DNA from: Rhodonellum psychrophilum GCM71 = DSM 17998
GTDB lineage: Bacteria; Bacteroidota; Bacteroidia; Cytophagales; Cyclobacteriaceae
DNA: 64,000 bases
Assembly: GCF_000381545.1 (NCBI RefSeq)
Contig: NZ_KB906685.1
Coordinates: 1-64,000 of the forward strand
Direction of reading: 5' to 3'
The notes beneath the pieces were generated by a model. It searched no databases and was not told the DNA's origin. It was given only the letters and a program-made list of their open reading frames with translations. Positions 1 through 7,825 of this stretch are shown in pieces. Made by a program: the position numbers and the translations under genes. The stretch's first letter is position 1. Every line of letters starts with the position of its first letter.

Positions 1-86
1 AATACCTTATGCATCTCCCCATTTCTTAAATAAACATCAATGGTAGATTTACTCACATCAATTCCAATAAAAATTTTAAATTTCAT
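1..86 (-). CDS. IS110-family transposase, N-terminus only (runs off left edge)
   Basis: Only the first 28 codons are in the window. Reading the minus strand from the ATG at 86 gives a protein starting MKFKIFIGIDVSKSTIDVYL. The IGIDVSK...D pattern is the start of the RuvC-like DEDD domain of IS110/IS1111 transposases and carries the first catalytic Asp. The serine-bearing C-terminal Tnp20 domain lies outside the window, so it cannot be said whether the element is intact. The codons seen are uninterrupted. The non-coding stretch directly upstream (about 100-252) is strongly structured, as expected of the IS110 left end. The family assignment rests on a short stretch but the motif is characteristic. 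Confidence 0.8.
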   Translation of the reverse strand, partial: MKFKIFIGIDVSKSTIDVYLRNGEMHKV

Positions 87-99
87 AGCTTTACAGTAG

Positions 100-252
100 T
101 TTAAAGTGAAGTTGCTAAAACTATTACCTTTAGAAGGTCTGCTAACCTAAAATTCTAACTGGTTCTTCAGCAACTGAATTAAAGAATGGGGACTAATACA
201 GGCAATAGGTCTCAAAACCTGGCCGGACGAAAAGTTCACCCCATTCTTTTTT
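100..252 (-). ncRNA. candidate IS110 bridge RNA / structured left end
   Basis: Between the transposase start (86) and the neighbouring helicase stop (267) lie two nested stem-loops. Stem one pairs 181-191 (AAAGAATGGGG) with 239-249 (CCCCATTCTTT), 11 perfect pairs around a 47-nt loop that holds an inner AGGT/ACCT hairpin (207-210/217-220). Stem two pairs 110-116 (AGTTGCT) with 169-175 (AGCAACT) around a loop that holds an ACCTT/AAGGT hairpin (126-130/134-138). IS110-type elements are known to transcribe a bridge RNA, upstream of and in the same direction as the recombinase gene, whose two internal loops pair with target and donor DNA. Position, orientation and the two-loop layout fit. The exact RNA ends and guide bases are not assigned. 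Stem one could also act as a weak terminator, but its long loop is unusual for that. Confidence 0.55.
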
Positions 253-266
253 TTCTTTAAGTTACT

Positions 267-2234
267 TTATCGGAGATAATTTACCAATAAAGAACGCTCT
301 GAAGTGATGCAAAGAACATTTCTTAGAAATTTTATATTTTGCAAATCTAAAGGCTGGGCAAGGCTGATTCGGAAATGAACCAATTCCCTGCTGATGGAAT
401 TCATCCTACCGATCTCTTCACCTTTCATGATGGCAGACACCAAAAAAGTAACTTTTTGAACGGCATTTATTTTCTTGAAGAGAATGACCTCAATCTCCGA
501 AAGCCCCTCCAGATAATTCTTGGTTTTTGAAAATTGTTCCACCTCTCCGGCATGTGTTAAGAGCTTACTCAAACATTCCATTAGAATTTTGGAATAGTAT
601 CCACTTCCTTTATTCAGGCGATCCATCAATTGGTTTTCTTCATTTTTCTGAAGAAGAAAAAATAGTTGGTTTTGAAATTTTTGAGAATTAGTTTCTTCCT
701 TGATCAGGTCTTCCTGCAACAGTTTCATTGCATTTTTCATCTCTTGGTCTTCAAACTCCATACTGCTTTCAAACATTTTTGAAAAAGCGCTGATGGCTTG
801 AATAATCTCCTGAAAATCAAATGTGCCTTGAAGGAGTTTTTCAACGTATTTCTTTTGGTGGATAAGCAATAATCTATCAAGAGACTCTTGTTTATCGGTA
901 TTTTTTGTGAAATTGACGACTTCTTGATCACTATAGATAGCGTTGGATTGAATACGGGTTTTTAATGTCAAACCTTCCAGTCCCCTTAGGCGACTGAGTG
1001 CGACATAAACTTGGCCCGACGCAAAAGCTTCTCCCACATCGATGATAGCCTTGTCAAAAGTCAGACCCTGACTTTTGTGCACGGTCACTGACCAAGCCAG
1101 TTTAACCGGATATTGCTCAAAAGTTCCAATTACCTGCTCTTCCAATTCTTTGGTAGCATCGTTGACCGCGTATTTTTTATTTTCCCAAACCTCTCTTTTG
1201 AGGGTGTATTCCAAATTGTTGTCAGCCATAACCACTGTTACTTTCTCACCATTGATGGTTTTTACAAAAGCCATTTTGCCATTAAAAAAATCAGATAAAC
1301 CACTTGTGTCGTTTTTAATAAACATTATTTGGGACCCTTCCTTCAATTCCAATGATTTTGGCAAAGGAAATAAGCTTTCCGGAAAATCCTTTTCAACAAT
1401 TGCTTCAAAAAAATGGGATTTTGTTTTTAAGGATTCCAATTCTTTGCGATTGTGTTCCTCCGCTTTGTAATTGTGGGTGGTAATGACAATTGTATCCTTT
1501 AATGTTTTGATTTCTTCGGGAGTTTTGTAAAATTTATTAAGGAAGGAAATGTCTTCTTGTGTGGTTTTGTTGTTTCGGAGGTTATTGAGAATGTGGATGA
1601 ATTTCTCATCCTTTTGTCTAAAAATCTGATCCAATTCGACATATACCATTCCGGATACTTTAAGAGCAAGTGCTTCATAAAAGTGCATGCTTTTGTAAAA
1701 TTTACCCAAAAGCTGCCATTCATGCTCCTTTACAATCGGCGGAAGCTGAAAAAGGTCTCCAATCATCAAAACTTGTGCCCCTCCAAAAGGCTCATTGAAA
1801 TTTTTCTTAACACTCTTCATCCGGTAGTCAATTGCATCTAAAACATCGGCTCTAAGCATACTCACCTCATCTATAATTAATAAATCAACAGATTTGAGGA
1901 CGTTTTTTCTTGCTGAATTTAGGTTGTGCCTTTTCCCCAAGGTGTATTGGGTGTAGAAATTGGCATTGGTGCCAAAATTACCTTCGGGTTCTCGGGTAGG
2001 TAAAAAGCTTCCCAAGGGCAAAAGAAACTGAGAATGAATCGTCACGCCTTTGGCATGAAGGGCAGCGATACCCGTTGGCGCCAAGACCACATGGGTTTTA
2101 TGTGTCAATTCGATCAGATTTCTCAGGAAGGTTGTTTTTCCAGTACCGGCCTTCCCCGTCAAAAATACAGGGCTGTTTGTACTGTTGATAAAATGTGCCG
2201 CAATTTCCAGCCTATCCGTTTTTAGAATTTCCAT
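267..2234 (-). CDS. PIF1-like/RecD-like superfamily 1B DNA helicase
   Basis: ATP-dependent DNA helicase, 655 residues from the ATG at 2234 (MEILKTDRLEIAA). A longer frame begins nine codons earlier but adds only an unconserved-looking hydrophobic lead, so the inner start is preferred. Walker A is GKAGTGKTT at residues 27-35 and Walker B LLIIDEVSM at about 118-126. The late SF1 motifs are present: VTVHKSQGLTF, the UvrD/PIF1 motif V region, and GQVYVALSR, motif VI. The last 200 residues are predicted helical and charged, with no domain recognised by eye. Proteins of this type are widespread in Bacteroidetes and thought to act in genome maintenance, resolving structured DNA. The gene is alone on its strand here, faces away from the SDR-ispG pair, and its stop lies about 17 bp from the structured end of the IS110 element. 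Confidence 0.85.
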   Translation of the reverse strand: MEILKTDRLEIAAHFINSTNSPVFLTGKAGTGKTTFLRNLIELTHKTHVVLAPTGIAALHAKGVTIHSQFLLPLGSFLPTREPEGNFGTNANFYTQYTLGKRHNLNSARKNVLKSVDLLIIDEVSMLRADVLDAIDYRMKSVKKNFNEPFGGAQVLMIGDLFQLPPIVKEHEWQLLGKFYKSMHFYEALALKVSGMVYVELDQIFRQKDEKFIHILNNLRNNKTTQEDISFLNKFYKTPEEIKTLKDTIVITTHNYKAEEHNRKELESLKTKSHFFEAIVEKDFPESLFPLPKSLELKEGSQIMFIKNDTSGLSDFFNGKMAFVKTINGEKVTVVMADNNLEYTLKREVWENKKYAVNDATKELEEQVIGTFEQYPVKLAWSVTVHKSQGLTFDKAIIDVGEAFASGQVYVALSRLRGLEGLTLKTRIQSNAIYSDQEVVNFTKNTDKQESLDRLLLIHQKKYVEKLLQGTFDFQEIIQAISAFSKMFESSMEFEDQEMKNAMKLLQEDLIKEETNSQKFQNQLFFLLQKNEENQLMDRLNKGSGYYSKILMECLSKLLTHAGEVEQFSKTKNYLEGLSEIEVILFKKINAVQKVTFLVSAIMKGEEIGRMNSISRELVHFRISLAQPLDLQNIKFLRNVLCITSERSLLVNYLR

Positions 2235-2287
2235 AATCTTAAAAATAAAACAAATTCGCAAAGCTCATGGTGGAATAAGCGTTTAAG

Positions 2288-2318
2288 TTCGTAAAGTTTT
2301 CAAAAAAACGTAACTTTG
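2288..2318 (+). promoter_or_regulatory. candidate Bacteroidetes-type promoter for SDR-ispG
   Basis: TAACTTTG at 2311-2318 matches the Bacteroidetes -7 consensus TAnnTTTG. A TTC (consensus TTG) at 2288-2290 lies 20 nt upstream, the expected spacing for the -33 element. Transcription would start near 2322 and give a leader of roughly 40 nt before the SDR start codon. Pattern match only. Confidence 0.4.
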
Positions 2319-2363
2319 TCATTGATGGATAGTTGTCATACTAATTATTAAAACACGAACGAA

Positions 2364-3068
2364 ATGTCCAAGAGCATATTGGTAACAGGTGGAACAAAAG
2401 GGATTGGAAGGGCAATCATAGAACGATTTGCCAAAGAAGGTTTTGATATCTATACCTGTTCAAGAAATGAATCCGAATTGTTGACGCTCAAGCAGGATAT
2501 TGAAAGCCGTTTTCCGGATCAAAAGGTTTGGGTCAAAAAAGCTGATCTTTCCAAGAAAGAAGAAGTATTGGGTTTTGCAACTGCAGTAAAGGCACAAGGT
2601 ATTCCGGATGTCCTGATCAACAATACTGGCGTCTTTTTGCCTGGGGCAATCCACAGCGAGCAAGAAGGTAATTTTGAACTCATGATGGAAACCAATCTAT
2701 ATTCGGCCTATTACTTGACTCGGGCATTTACAGATGAATGGATTAAAAGGAAAAGTGGTCATATTTACTCTATTGGGTCCATAGCAGGACTTACCGCCTA
2801 TGCCAATGGAGGGAGTTATGCCATTTCCAAATGGGCCATGCTGGGTTTTACCAAATGCTTGAGACAAGAATTGATGCCGTATAATATCAAGGTAACATCG
2901 ATCCTTCCGGGAGCTACTTACACCGCAAGCTGGGAGGGGGTTGATTTGCCGATTGAAAGGTTCATAAAAGCAGAAGACGTTGCAGAAACTGTTTGGGCAT
3001 CTTATAACCTTTCCCCGTTCTCAGTTGTTGAAGAAATAGTAATCAGACCCCAATTAGGGGATTTATAA
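2364..3068 (+). CDS. SDR family oxidoreductase (3-ketoacyl-ACP reductase-like)
   Basis: Classical short-chain dehydrogenase, 234 residues, soluble, NAD(P)-dependent. The Rossmann glycine motif TGGTKGIG sits at residues 8-15, the NNTG-type motif (INNTGVF) near 88, the catalytic Ser in YSIGSIAG and the catalytic Tyr/Lys in YAISK. All active residues are intact, unlike the SDR at 39041-39721. The closest type by eye is the FabG-like general group, for which substrate cannot be read from sequence. It ends 7 bp before ispG on the same strand and shares one candidate promoter (2288-2318), so the two are probably co-transcribed. No functional link between a generic SDR and the MEP pathway is evident. 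Confidence 0.85.
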   Translation: MSKSILVTGGTKGIGRAIIERFAKEGFDIYTCSRNESELLTLKQDIESRFPDQKVWVKKADLSKKEEVLGFATAVKAQGIPDVLINNTGVFLPGAIHSEQEGNFELMMETNLYSAYYLTRAFTDEWIKRKSGHIYSIGSIAGLTAYANGGSYAISKWAMLGFTKCLRQELMPYNIKVTSILPGATYTASWEGVDLPIERFIKAEDVAETVWASYNLSPFSVVEEIVIRPQLGDL

Positions 3069-3075
3069 TATCAGG

Positions 3076-5055
3076 ATGGAAACCAAAGCGCTTTTTGACC
3101 CAATGAATTACTGCAATAGCCTCACGACTTATTCCAGGAGGAAGACTATCCCCGTGAAAGTTGGTGATGTATTCATCGGAGGAAATCACCCCATCGTAGT
3201 ACAATCCATGACAACGGTGGATACCATGGATACTTTGGGGTCTGTGGAACAATGCATCCGAATGATCGAAAGTGGTTGTCAATTGATCAGGTTGACTGCA
3301 CCCAGTATAAAAGAAGCAGAAAATCTCCAAAACATCAAGGATGAATTGAGGAAAAGAGGGTACAATACGCCTTTGGTGGCGGATATCCATTTCACCCCAA
3401 ATGCCGCCGAAGTAGCCGCTAGGATTGTTGAAAAAGTGCGGATCAATCCTGGTAATTATGCAGACAAAAAGAAATTCGAAGTCATCGAATATACAGATGA
3501 AAGTTATCAAGAAGAACTGGATAGGATAAGGGAACGATTCCTTCCGTTGGTGAATATTTGCAAACAAAATGGCACTGCCATGAGAATAGGAACCAACCAT
3601 GGTTCTCTTTCAGACAGGATCATGAGCAGATATGGGGATACGCCTCTGGGTATGGTTGAATCAGCCTTGGAGTTTTTAAGGATCTGCGAAGATGAAAATT
3701 ATTTCGATATCGTCATTTCCATGAAATCCTCCAATACCCAGGTCATGGTTCAGGCCTATAGATTGTTGGTCCAAAAGCTGGATGAAGGTGGTTTTAAACC
3801 CTATCCTCTGCATCTGGGCGTGACGGAAGCGGGTGATGGAGAAGATGGCAGGATTAAATCTGCAGTTGGAATCGGTACTTTGCTGGAAGATGGCTTGGGT
3901 GATACCGTAAGGGTGTCCTTGACCGAGGATCCGGAATTAGAGGCTCCGGTAGGAAGGGAATTGGTGGATAGATACGAACATAGGACTGGTCATCACCAGA
4001 TAAAAGAAATTCAACATTACCCAATTTCTCCTTTTGAATACAATAAACGACAGACCTTGGAAATCTATAATTTCGGAGGAACAAATGTGCCAAGGGTAAT
4101 TACCGATATTTCTTCCATTTCCCAGATTTCTGAAAGAGAAATGAAAAATCTTGGACACCATTATCTACCTGAATTGGACAAGTGGAAAATGAACGACCAA
4201 GGTTGTGATTATGTTTTTTCGGGAAGTAATCCCATCCCATTTATGTTGCCAAATGGAATGAAGGAAATCCAACATTATCCCATTTGGTTGAAATCAGAAG
4301 ATAAAATCAATAAGTTTCCAGCATTGAGTGCAAAGGAATTTAAGGAAGAAAAACATTTCCATACTGGATTGAATTTCCTTGAATTGAATGACCAAGAAGT
4401 AGAAGGAATCATTCCCTATCTTGAGGAAAGAAAGGATGTAGTGATCATCCTGAAGAGTGAAAATGCACACAATATGCCTGCTCTGCGGAGGGCCTTTGTG
4501 GAATTGATCGAAGGAAACAATCAAATACCAGTGGTGGTACAGGTGAATTATCCTTTTGCAGATCCAGATAAGATCATGCTGTATGCGGCAACGGATGTAG
4601 GAGGTTTATTGGTGGATGGACTCGGGGAAGGGATCATGATTGCTTTGAATCATGATGAACAATATGAGAGGGTGAATATCCTGCAACAGGTAAAACTCCA
4701 CAATTCAGTCAGTTTTGGGGTCTTGCAAGCTGCCAGAACAAGGATGTCAAAAACTGAATATATCAGCTGTCCTTCCTGTGGGAGAACTTTGTTTGACCTT
4801 CAGGAAACAACGGCTATGATCAGAAAACGTACAGACCATCTGAAAGGAATTAAAATCGGGATTATGGGTTGTATTGTCAATGGACCTGGGGAAATGGCAG
4901 ATGCTGACTTTGGTTATGTAGGTTCCGGGAAGGGGAAAATAACCCTTTACAAAGGAAAGGAAGTGATCAAAAAGTCGGTTCCTTCTGAACGTGCCGTAGA
5001 TGAATTGATCGAAATCATCCGGAAGGATGGAAGATGGATAGAACCAGAAGTATAA
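3076..5055 (+). CDS. ispG: 4-hydroxy-3-methylbut-2-en-1-yl diphosphate synthase (long type)
   Basis: IspG/GcpE converts methylerythritol cyclodiphosphate to HMBPP in the MEP isoprenoid pathway, using a [4Fe-4S] cluster and reduced ferredoxin or flavodoxin. At 659 residues it is the long form with an extra central domain, typical of Bacteroidetes, Chlamydiae and plants, rather than the roughly 370-residue E. coli form. The N-terminal TIM barrel opens with PVKVGDVFIGGNHPIVVQSM. The inserted domain occupies about residues 290-540. The cluster ligands are Cys565 and Cys568 (SCPSCG) and Cys599 (MGCIVNGPGE), followed by the conserved Glu606. The start follows the SDR stop by 7 bp, indicating an operon. 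No truncation is visible. Confidence 0.97.
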   Translation: METKALFDPMNYCNSLTTYSRRKTIPVKVGDVFIGGNHPIVVQSMTTVDTMDTLGSVEQCIRMIESGCQLIRLTAPSIKEAENLQNIKDELRKRGYNTPLVADIHFTPNAAEVAARIVEKVRINPGNYADKKKFEVIEYTDESYQEELDRIRERFLPLVNICKQNGTAMRIGTNHGSLSDRIMSRYGDTPLGMVESALEFLRICEDENYFDIVISMKSSNTQVMVQAYRLLVQKLDEGGFKPYPLHLGVTEAGDGEDGRIKSAVGIGTLLEDGLGDTVRVSLTEDPELEAPVGRELVDRYEHRTGHHQIKEIQHYPISPFEYNKRQTLEIYNFGGTNVPRVITDISSISQISEREMKNLGHHYLPELDKWKMNDQGCDYVFSGSNPIPFMLPNGMKEIQHYPIWLKSEDKINKFPALSAKEFKEEKHFHTGLNFLELNDQEVEGIIPYLEERKDVVIILKSENAHNMPALRRAFVELIEGNNQIPVVVQVNYPFADPDKIMLYAATDVGGLLVDGLGEGIMIALNHDEQYERVNILQQVKLHNSVSFGVLQAARTRMSKTEYISCPSCGRTLFDLQETTAMIRKRTDHLKGIKIGIMGCIVNGPGEMADADFGYVGSGKGKITLYKGKEVIKKSVPSERAVDELIEIIRKDGRWIEPEV

Positions 5056-5090
5056 GTAAAATCAAATAATAGGGCTAAGACAAAGGGAAA

Positions 5091-5282
5091 ATGGCAAATA
5101 GCAAAATCAAGGAGTTTTTCCAATTGGGAGAATTGGGTAATTATTTCTTCAGGGTTTTTCAAAAACCCGATCCAAACAAAAAAAACAACATCAATCTTCG
5201 CATGATGCATGGAATCAATAAGATATCCATTGTCATGTTCTTGGCGGCGATTATCATCTGGATAATCAAAAGACTCGCCTAA
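5091..5282 (+). CDS. small membrane protein (DUF6728-like)
   Basis: A 63-residue protein with a charged N-terminal half (an FFQLGELGNYFFRVF segment, then KKPDP/KKNN-like basic residues) and one C-terminal membrane helix (IVMFLAAIIIWII) ending in KRLA. It resembles the small DUF6728 proteins often found in Cytophagales; that name is from memory of the family's appearance and is tentative. It lies 35 bp after ispG on the same strand and may be the tail of that operon. No biochemical function can be proposed. It is judged a real gene rather than chance because it has a plausible start, a hydrophobic segment and a co-directional position in an otherwise unused interval. Confidence 0.6.
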   Translation: MANSKIKEFFQLGELGNYFFRVFQKPDPNKKNNINLRMMHGINKISIVMFLAAIIIWIIKRLA

Positions 5283-5377
5283 TAAGAGCATTCGAAATTA
5301 TTGTTCACCAATCCTTCTTACATCCAATTGAACAACTTGAAATGCTTCACGCATTTTGATAGATATGGGTTGAAAAA

Positions 5378-5728
5378 ATGACCATCACTTTTTTTAGAGA
5401 ATATTGTTTGTCCAAAAAAGGGGTGACGGAAGACACACCCTTTGATAAAAACACACTTTGTTTTAAGGTGGGAGGGAAGATATTCGCCATTATCGATATA
5501 GAACTTTTTGAAAGTGTGAATCTCAAGTGCGACCCGGAATGGGCAATTGAACTTAGGGAAAGGTACGATGGAATCGTTTCCGGTTTCCACATGAACAAGA
5601 AACACTGGAATACGGTGTTTTTTGGAAGGGATGTCGCAGATAAAATGATTTTGGAATTGGTGGATCATTCCTATGCGCTTATCTTTGACAACCTGCCCAA
5701 AAATACGCGGGAATCTTTACGCCCATGA
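5378..5728 (+). CDS. MmcQ/YjbR family protein
   Basis: A 116-residue protein of the YjbR (CyaY-like fold) family. The N-terminal REYCLSKKGVTEDTPF with a following FKVGGKIFA, and the central W-N-T-V segment (KKHWNTVFF) before a C-terminal LVDHSYALIF, are the family's usual landmarks. Members are small and often called DNA-binding, on structural grounds only. The stop overlaps the start of the ABC ATPase by 4 bp (ATGA at 5725-5728), so translation of the two is likely coupled. The ATG at 5378 aligns with the usual family N-terminus and no earlier in-frame start is needed. Confidence 0.8.
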   Translation: MTITFFREYCLSKKGVTEDTPFDKNTLCFKVGGKIFAIIDIELFESVNLKCDPEWAIELRERYDGIVSGFHMNKKHWNTVFFGRDVADKMILELVDHSYALIFDNLPKNTRESLRP

Positions 5729-6681
5729 GTTTTTTAATTGCCCGAAATATTTCAAAACAGTACGAAAACGAGCATTTAGCGCTAGATAATGTTTCCATTT
5801 CTTTGGAAAAAGGGAAGGTCATTTCCTTGATAGGAGAGAGTGGGTCTGGAAAAAGTACCTTGCTAAGGATATTGGCAGGTTTGGAAAACCAAGATTCGGG
5901 AGAAGTTTATTTGGGTGAAAAAGTGATCCAAAAACCGTCCGAAAGACTGGTCCCCGATTATGACGAGGTGAAATTGATCCATCAGGATTTCAGCTTGTAT
6001 CCAAATTCTACCGTAAAGGAGAATATTGCAAGACCCTTGTTGAAATACGAAAAAGACTATGCTGAGCAAAGAATCGAGGAAATACTTGGTTTACTCAACT
6101 TGGATGCCCACAAGGACAAATTCCCAAGGCAGCTCTCTGGCGGTCAACAGCAAAAAGTCGCCATCGGAAGGGCATTGGGTCCAGAGCCGGAGCTTCTTCT
6201 ACTGGACGAGCCGTTTAGTAATTTGGACATCATCCAAAAGCGTGAATTGATTTATGAACTTCGGGAGATTTTCGAAGTCCTCCAGATGACAGTTGTTTTT
6301 GTTACGCATGATTTGGATGATGCCTTACAGCTCAGTGATACATTGATTGTGATGGGCAAAGGAAAGATCCTACAGGAAGGGAATGCCGCGGAACTCAACA
6401 CCCGTCCCAATAATTTGTATGTGGCAAAGTTGTTCAGTCCACTCAACCCTATTCCAGGAATGGAAAATACCTTTGTTCGCCCTTCAGATTTGACGCTTTT
6501 GAAATCCAATGGGATCAAATGCAGAGTGTTGGTGAGTCAATACTTGGCGCAGTTTAATTTATTGACTGTCAGACTTGAAACATCCGGTGATATATGGAAG
6601 GTCCAAGACAACCAGCGAAGATTTGAAGTGGGCAAAATCCTTTGGCTAAGATATGATGAAGACAAATTGTTGCGTTTTTGA
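5725..6681 (+). CDS. ABC transporter ATP-binding protein, orphan
   Basis: Importer-type ABC ATPase of 318 residues. Walker A is GESGSGKST at residues 37-45, the Q-loop Gln is in LIHQDFSLYP, the signature LSGGQQQK is near 138, Walker B LLLLDEP near 158, and the H-loop is VTHD. The roughly 80 residues after the ATPase core look like a TOBE-type regulatory domain, placing it nearest the CysA/PotA/UgpC group. Such proteins normally sit with permease and binding-protein genes, yet none is near: the gene before is YjbR (4-bp overlap) and the gene after is the convergent slyD. It may energise a permease encoded elsewhere, or have a non-transport role. Transport substrate is unknown. Confidence 0.88.
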   Translation: MSFLIARNISKQYENEHLALDNVSISLEKGKVISLIGESGSGKSTLLRILAGLENQDSGEVYLGEKVIQKPSERLVPDYDEVKLIHQDFSLYPNSTVKENIARPLLKYEKDYAEQRIEEILGLLNLDAHKDKFPRQLSGGQQQKVAIGRALGPEPELLLLDEPFSNLDIIQKRELIYELREIFEVLQMTVVFVTHDLDDALQLSDTLIVMGKGKILQEGNAAELNTRPNNLYVAKLFSPLNPIPGMENTFVRPSDLTLLKSNGIKCRVLVSQYLAQFNLLTVRLETSGDIWKVQDNQRRFEVGKILWLRYDEDKLLRF

Positions 6682-6837
6682 ATTCCGTTCCTGCCCAAAT
6701 CCAAAAAAAATTAGATAATAATTTTTCCCTGGATTTTTTTGGAGTCGGAATAGGGTATTTGAGATAGTCCAAGAATAAAAAAACCCTTCTCCTTGGCGTT
6801 TGGACCAAAAAAAAGGGCTCTTCAAAATCAAGACCGT

Positions 6838-7371
6838 TTAGTCATTGTCATGGTCAACGCCATGCGCACCATGGATATGACCGTGTTCGATTTCTTCGGG
6901 ACTTGCTTCCCGAACTTCAAATATCTCTCCTTCAAAATGCAGATCAAATCCCACAAGTGGATGGTTGAAATCCAGTAAAACCTCTTCGCCAAGGTCTTTT
7001 AAGACTTTTGCTTGCATCGGATATCCATTTTCATCCATCAAGGGAAGGAAATTACCTTCTTCCAGCATCTCAGGCTCAAATCCATTTTCATTTGAAAATT
7101 GGTTTTTGGGCATTGACATGATCAAGTCCTCTTGCGCTTCACCATATGCTTCGGTGACAAGTAGGACAAAACTGAAAGTCTCCCCAACTTTTTTTCCGGC
7201 AATTTCTGCTTCGAATTTTTCCGGCAAGCCACTATTGCCAAACAAAAAATAAAAAGGATCTTCTTGGTCCCTGACTTCCACGCTAAATGGAACAGATTCT
7301 ATTGCCTCCTCGTCCTTACTGACCTTTAATTCAAAAGTTATTCCGACTACTGTGTTTGTTGCTATTTCCAT
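6838..7371 (-). CDS. slyD: SlyD-type FKBP peptidyl-prolyl isomerase
   Basis: Cytoplasmic prolyl isomerase and chaperone of 177 residues. FKBP strands flank an insert-in-flap domain (about residues 70-125), the part of SlyD that gives chaperone activity. The VLLDFNHPLVGFDLHFEGEI segment, split around the flap, is diagnostic. The tail (EHGHIHGAHGVDHDND) is His/Asp-rich and should bind Ni2+ or Zn2+, though it is much shorter than the E. coli tail. Transcribed convergently with the ABC ATPase. No hydrogenase or nickel enzyme lies in the window, so a general folding role is more likely than metal delivery. Confidence 0.93.
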   Translation of the reverse strand: MEIATNTVVGITFELKVSKDEEAIESVPFSVEVRDQEDPFYFLFGNSGLPEKFEAEIAGKKVGETFSFVLLVTEAYGEAQEDLIMSMPKNQFSNENGFEPEMLEEGNFLPLMDENGYPMQAKVLKDLGEEVLLDFNHPLVGFDLHFEGEIFEVREASPEEIEHGHIHGAHGVDHDND

Positions 7372-7439
7372 TTTTTATCGATTTGTCCCAAAGTTAGGGA
7401 TTTTGATTTTATTTGTGCCAAAGAGACCTGGGATTCAAG

Positions 7440-7760
7440 CTATTTTATGGCTCCATTTATCATGATTGCCATGATGGAGAGCATTGTTAAAACAAAACAT
7501 AAATATATCCAAACCCATCTTTTTTGAACCGTAAAAAAAACAGAAAACAGAAACAGCGTAAAAAAGAGCAATCCAGAAATCAGGGTGACACTAAGATAGA
7601 GTGCCTCAGATTCGTGAAAGTAGGGGTATTCCGATTCAATGGAGGGTTTTAAAACCAACTCCTTCTTTAGCAATGCAAAATTGACCCATTCCTTTAAGTA
7701 GGAAAAAGCAAAAATGCCAGAGGTTAAAATGCCTGCAAAGGAAATAAAAAATTTATTCAT
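7440..7760 (-). CDS. hypothetical three-helix membrane protein
   Basis: A 106-residue protein not recognised. Hydrophobic segments at about residues 4-21, 54-76 and 83-103 are likely membrane helices, separated by a polar loop (about 25-50) with a KKELVLKP...YPYFHESEA stretch. It lies between the leuS terminator (7774-7812) and slyD on the same strand, 68 bp before slyD. No conserved catalytic motif is visible. The strong hydrophobic periodicity and clean start (MNKFFISFAG) make a real gene likely. Confidence 0.6.
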   Translation of the reverse strand: MNKFFISFAGILTSGIFAFSYLKEWVNFALLKKELVLKPSIESEYPYFHESEALYLSVTLISGLLFFTLFLFSVFFTVQKRWVWIYLCFVLTMLSIMAIMINGAIK

Positions 7761-7773
7761 GACATATCCAAAA

Positions 7774-7812
7774 GGCTATCTTGATAGAGAAGAACTTCAT
7801 ATCAAGATAGCC
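7774..7812 (-). terminator. rho-independent terminator of leuS
   Basis: Perfect 13-bp inverted repeat GGCTATCTTGATA (7774-7786) / TATCAAGATAGCC (7800-7812) with a 13-nt loop. On the minus strand it is followed by TTTT. It lies 13 bp beyond the leuS stop and separates leuS from the small membrane protein gene. Confidence 0.8.
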
Positions 7813-7825
7813 CTGAATTTTAGGG

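Noticed and set aside
181-249. Simple rho-independent terminator of the helicase gene
   Set aside because: The loop is 47 nt and contains its own hairpin, and only three T follow on the minus strand; the bridge-RNA reading fits better, though a termination role cannot be excluded.
6700-6743. TCCAAAAAAA / TTTTTTTGGA inverted repeat after the ABC ATPase
   Set aside because: It is A/T-run pairing with a 24-nt loop; such a repeat arises easily in AT-rich DNA and is too weak to call a terminator.
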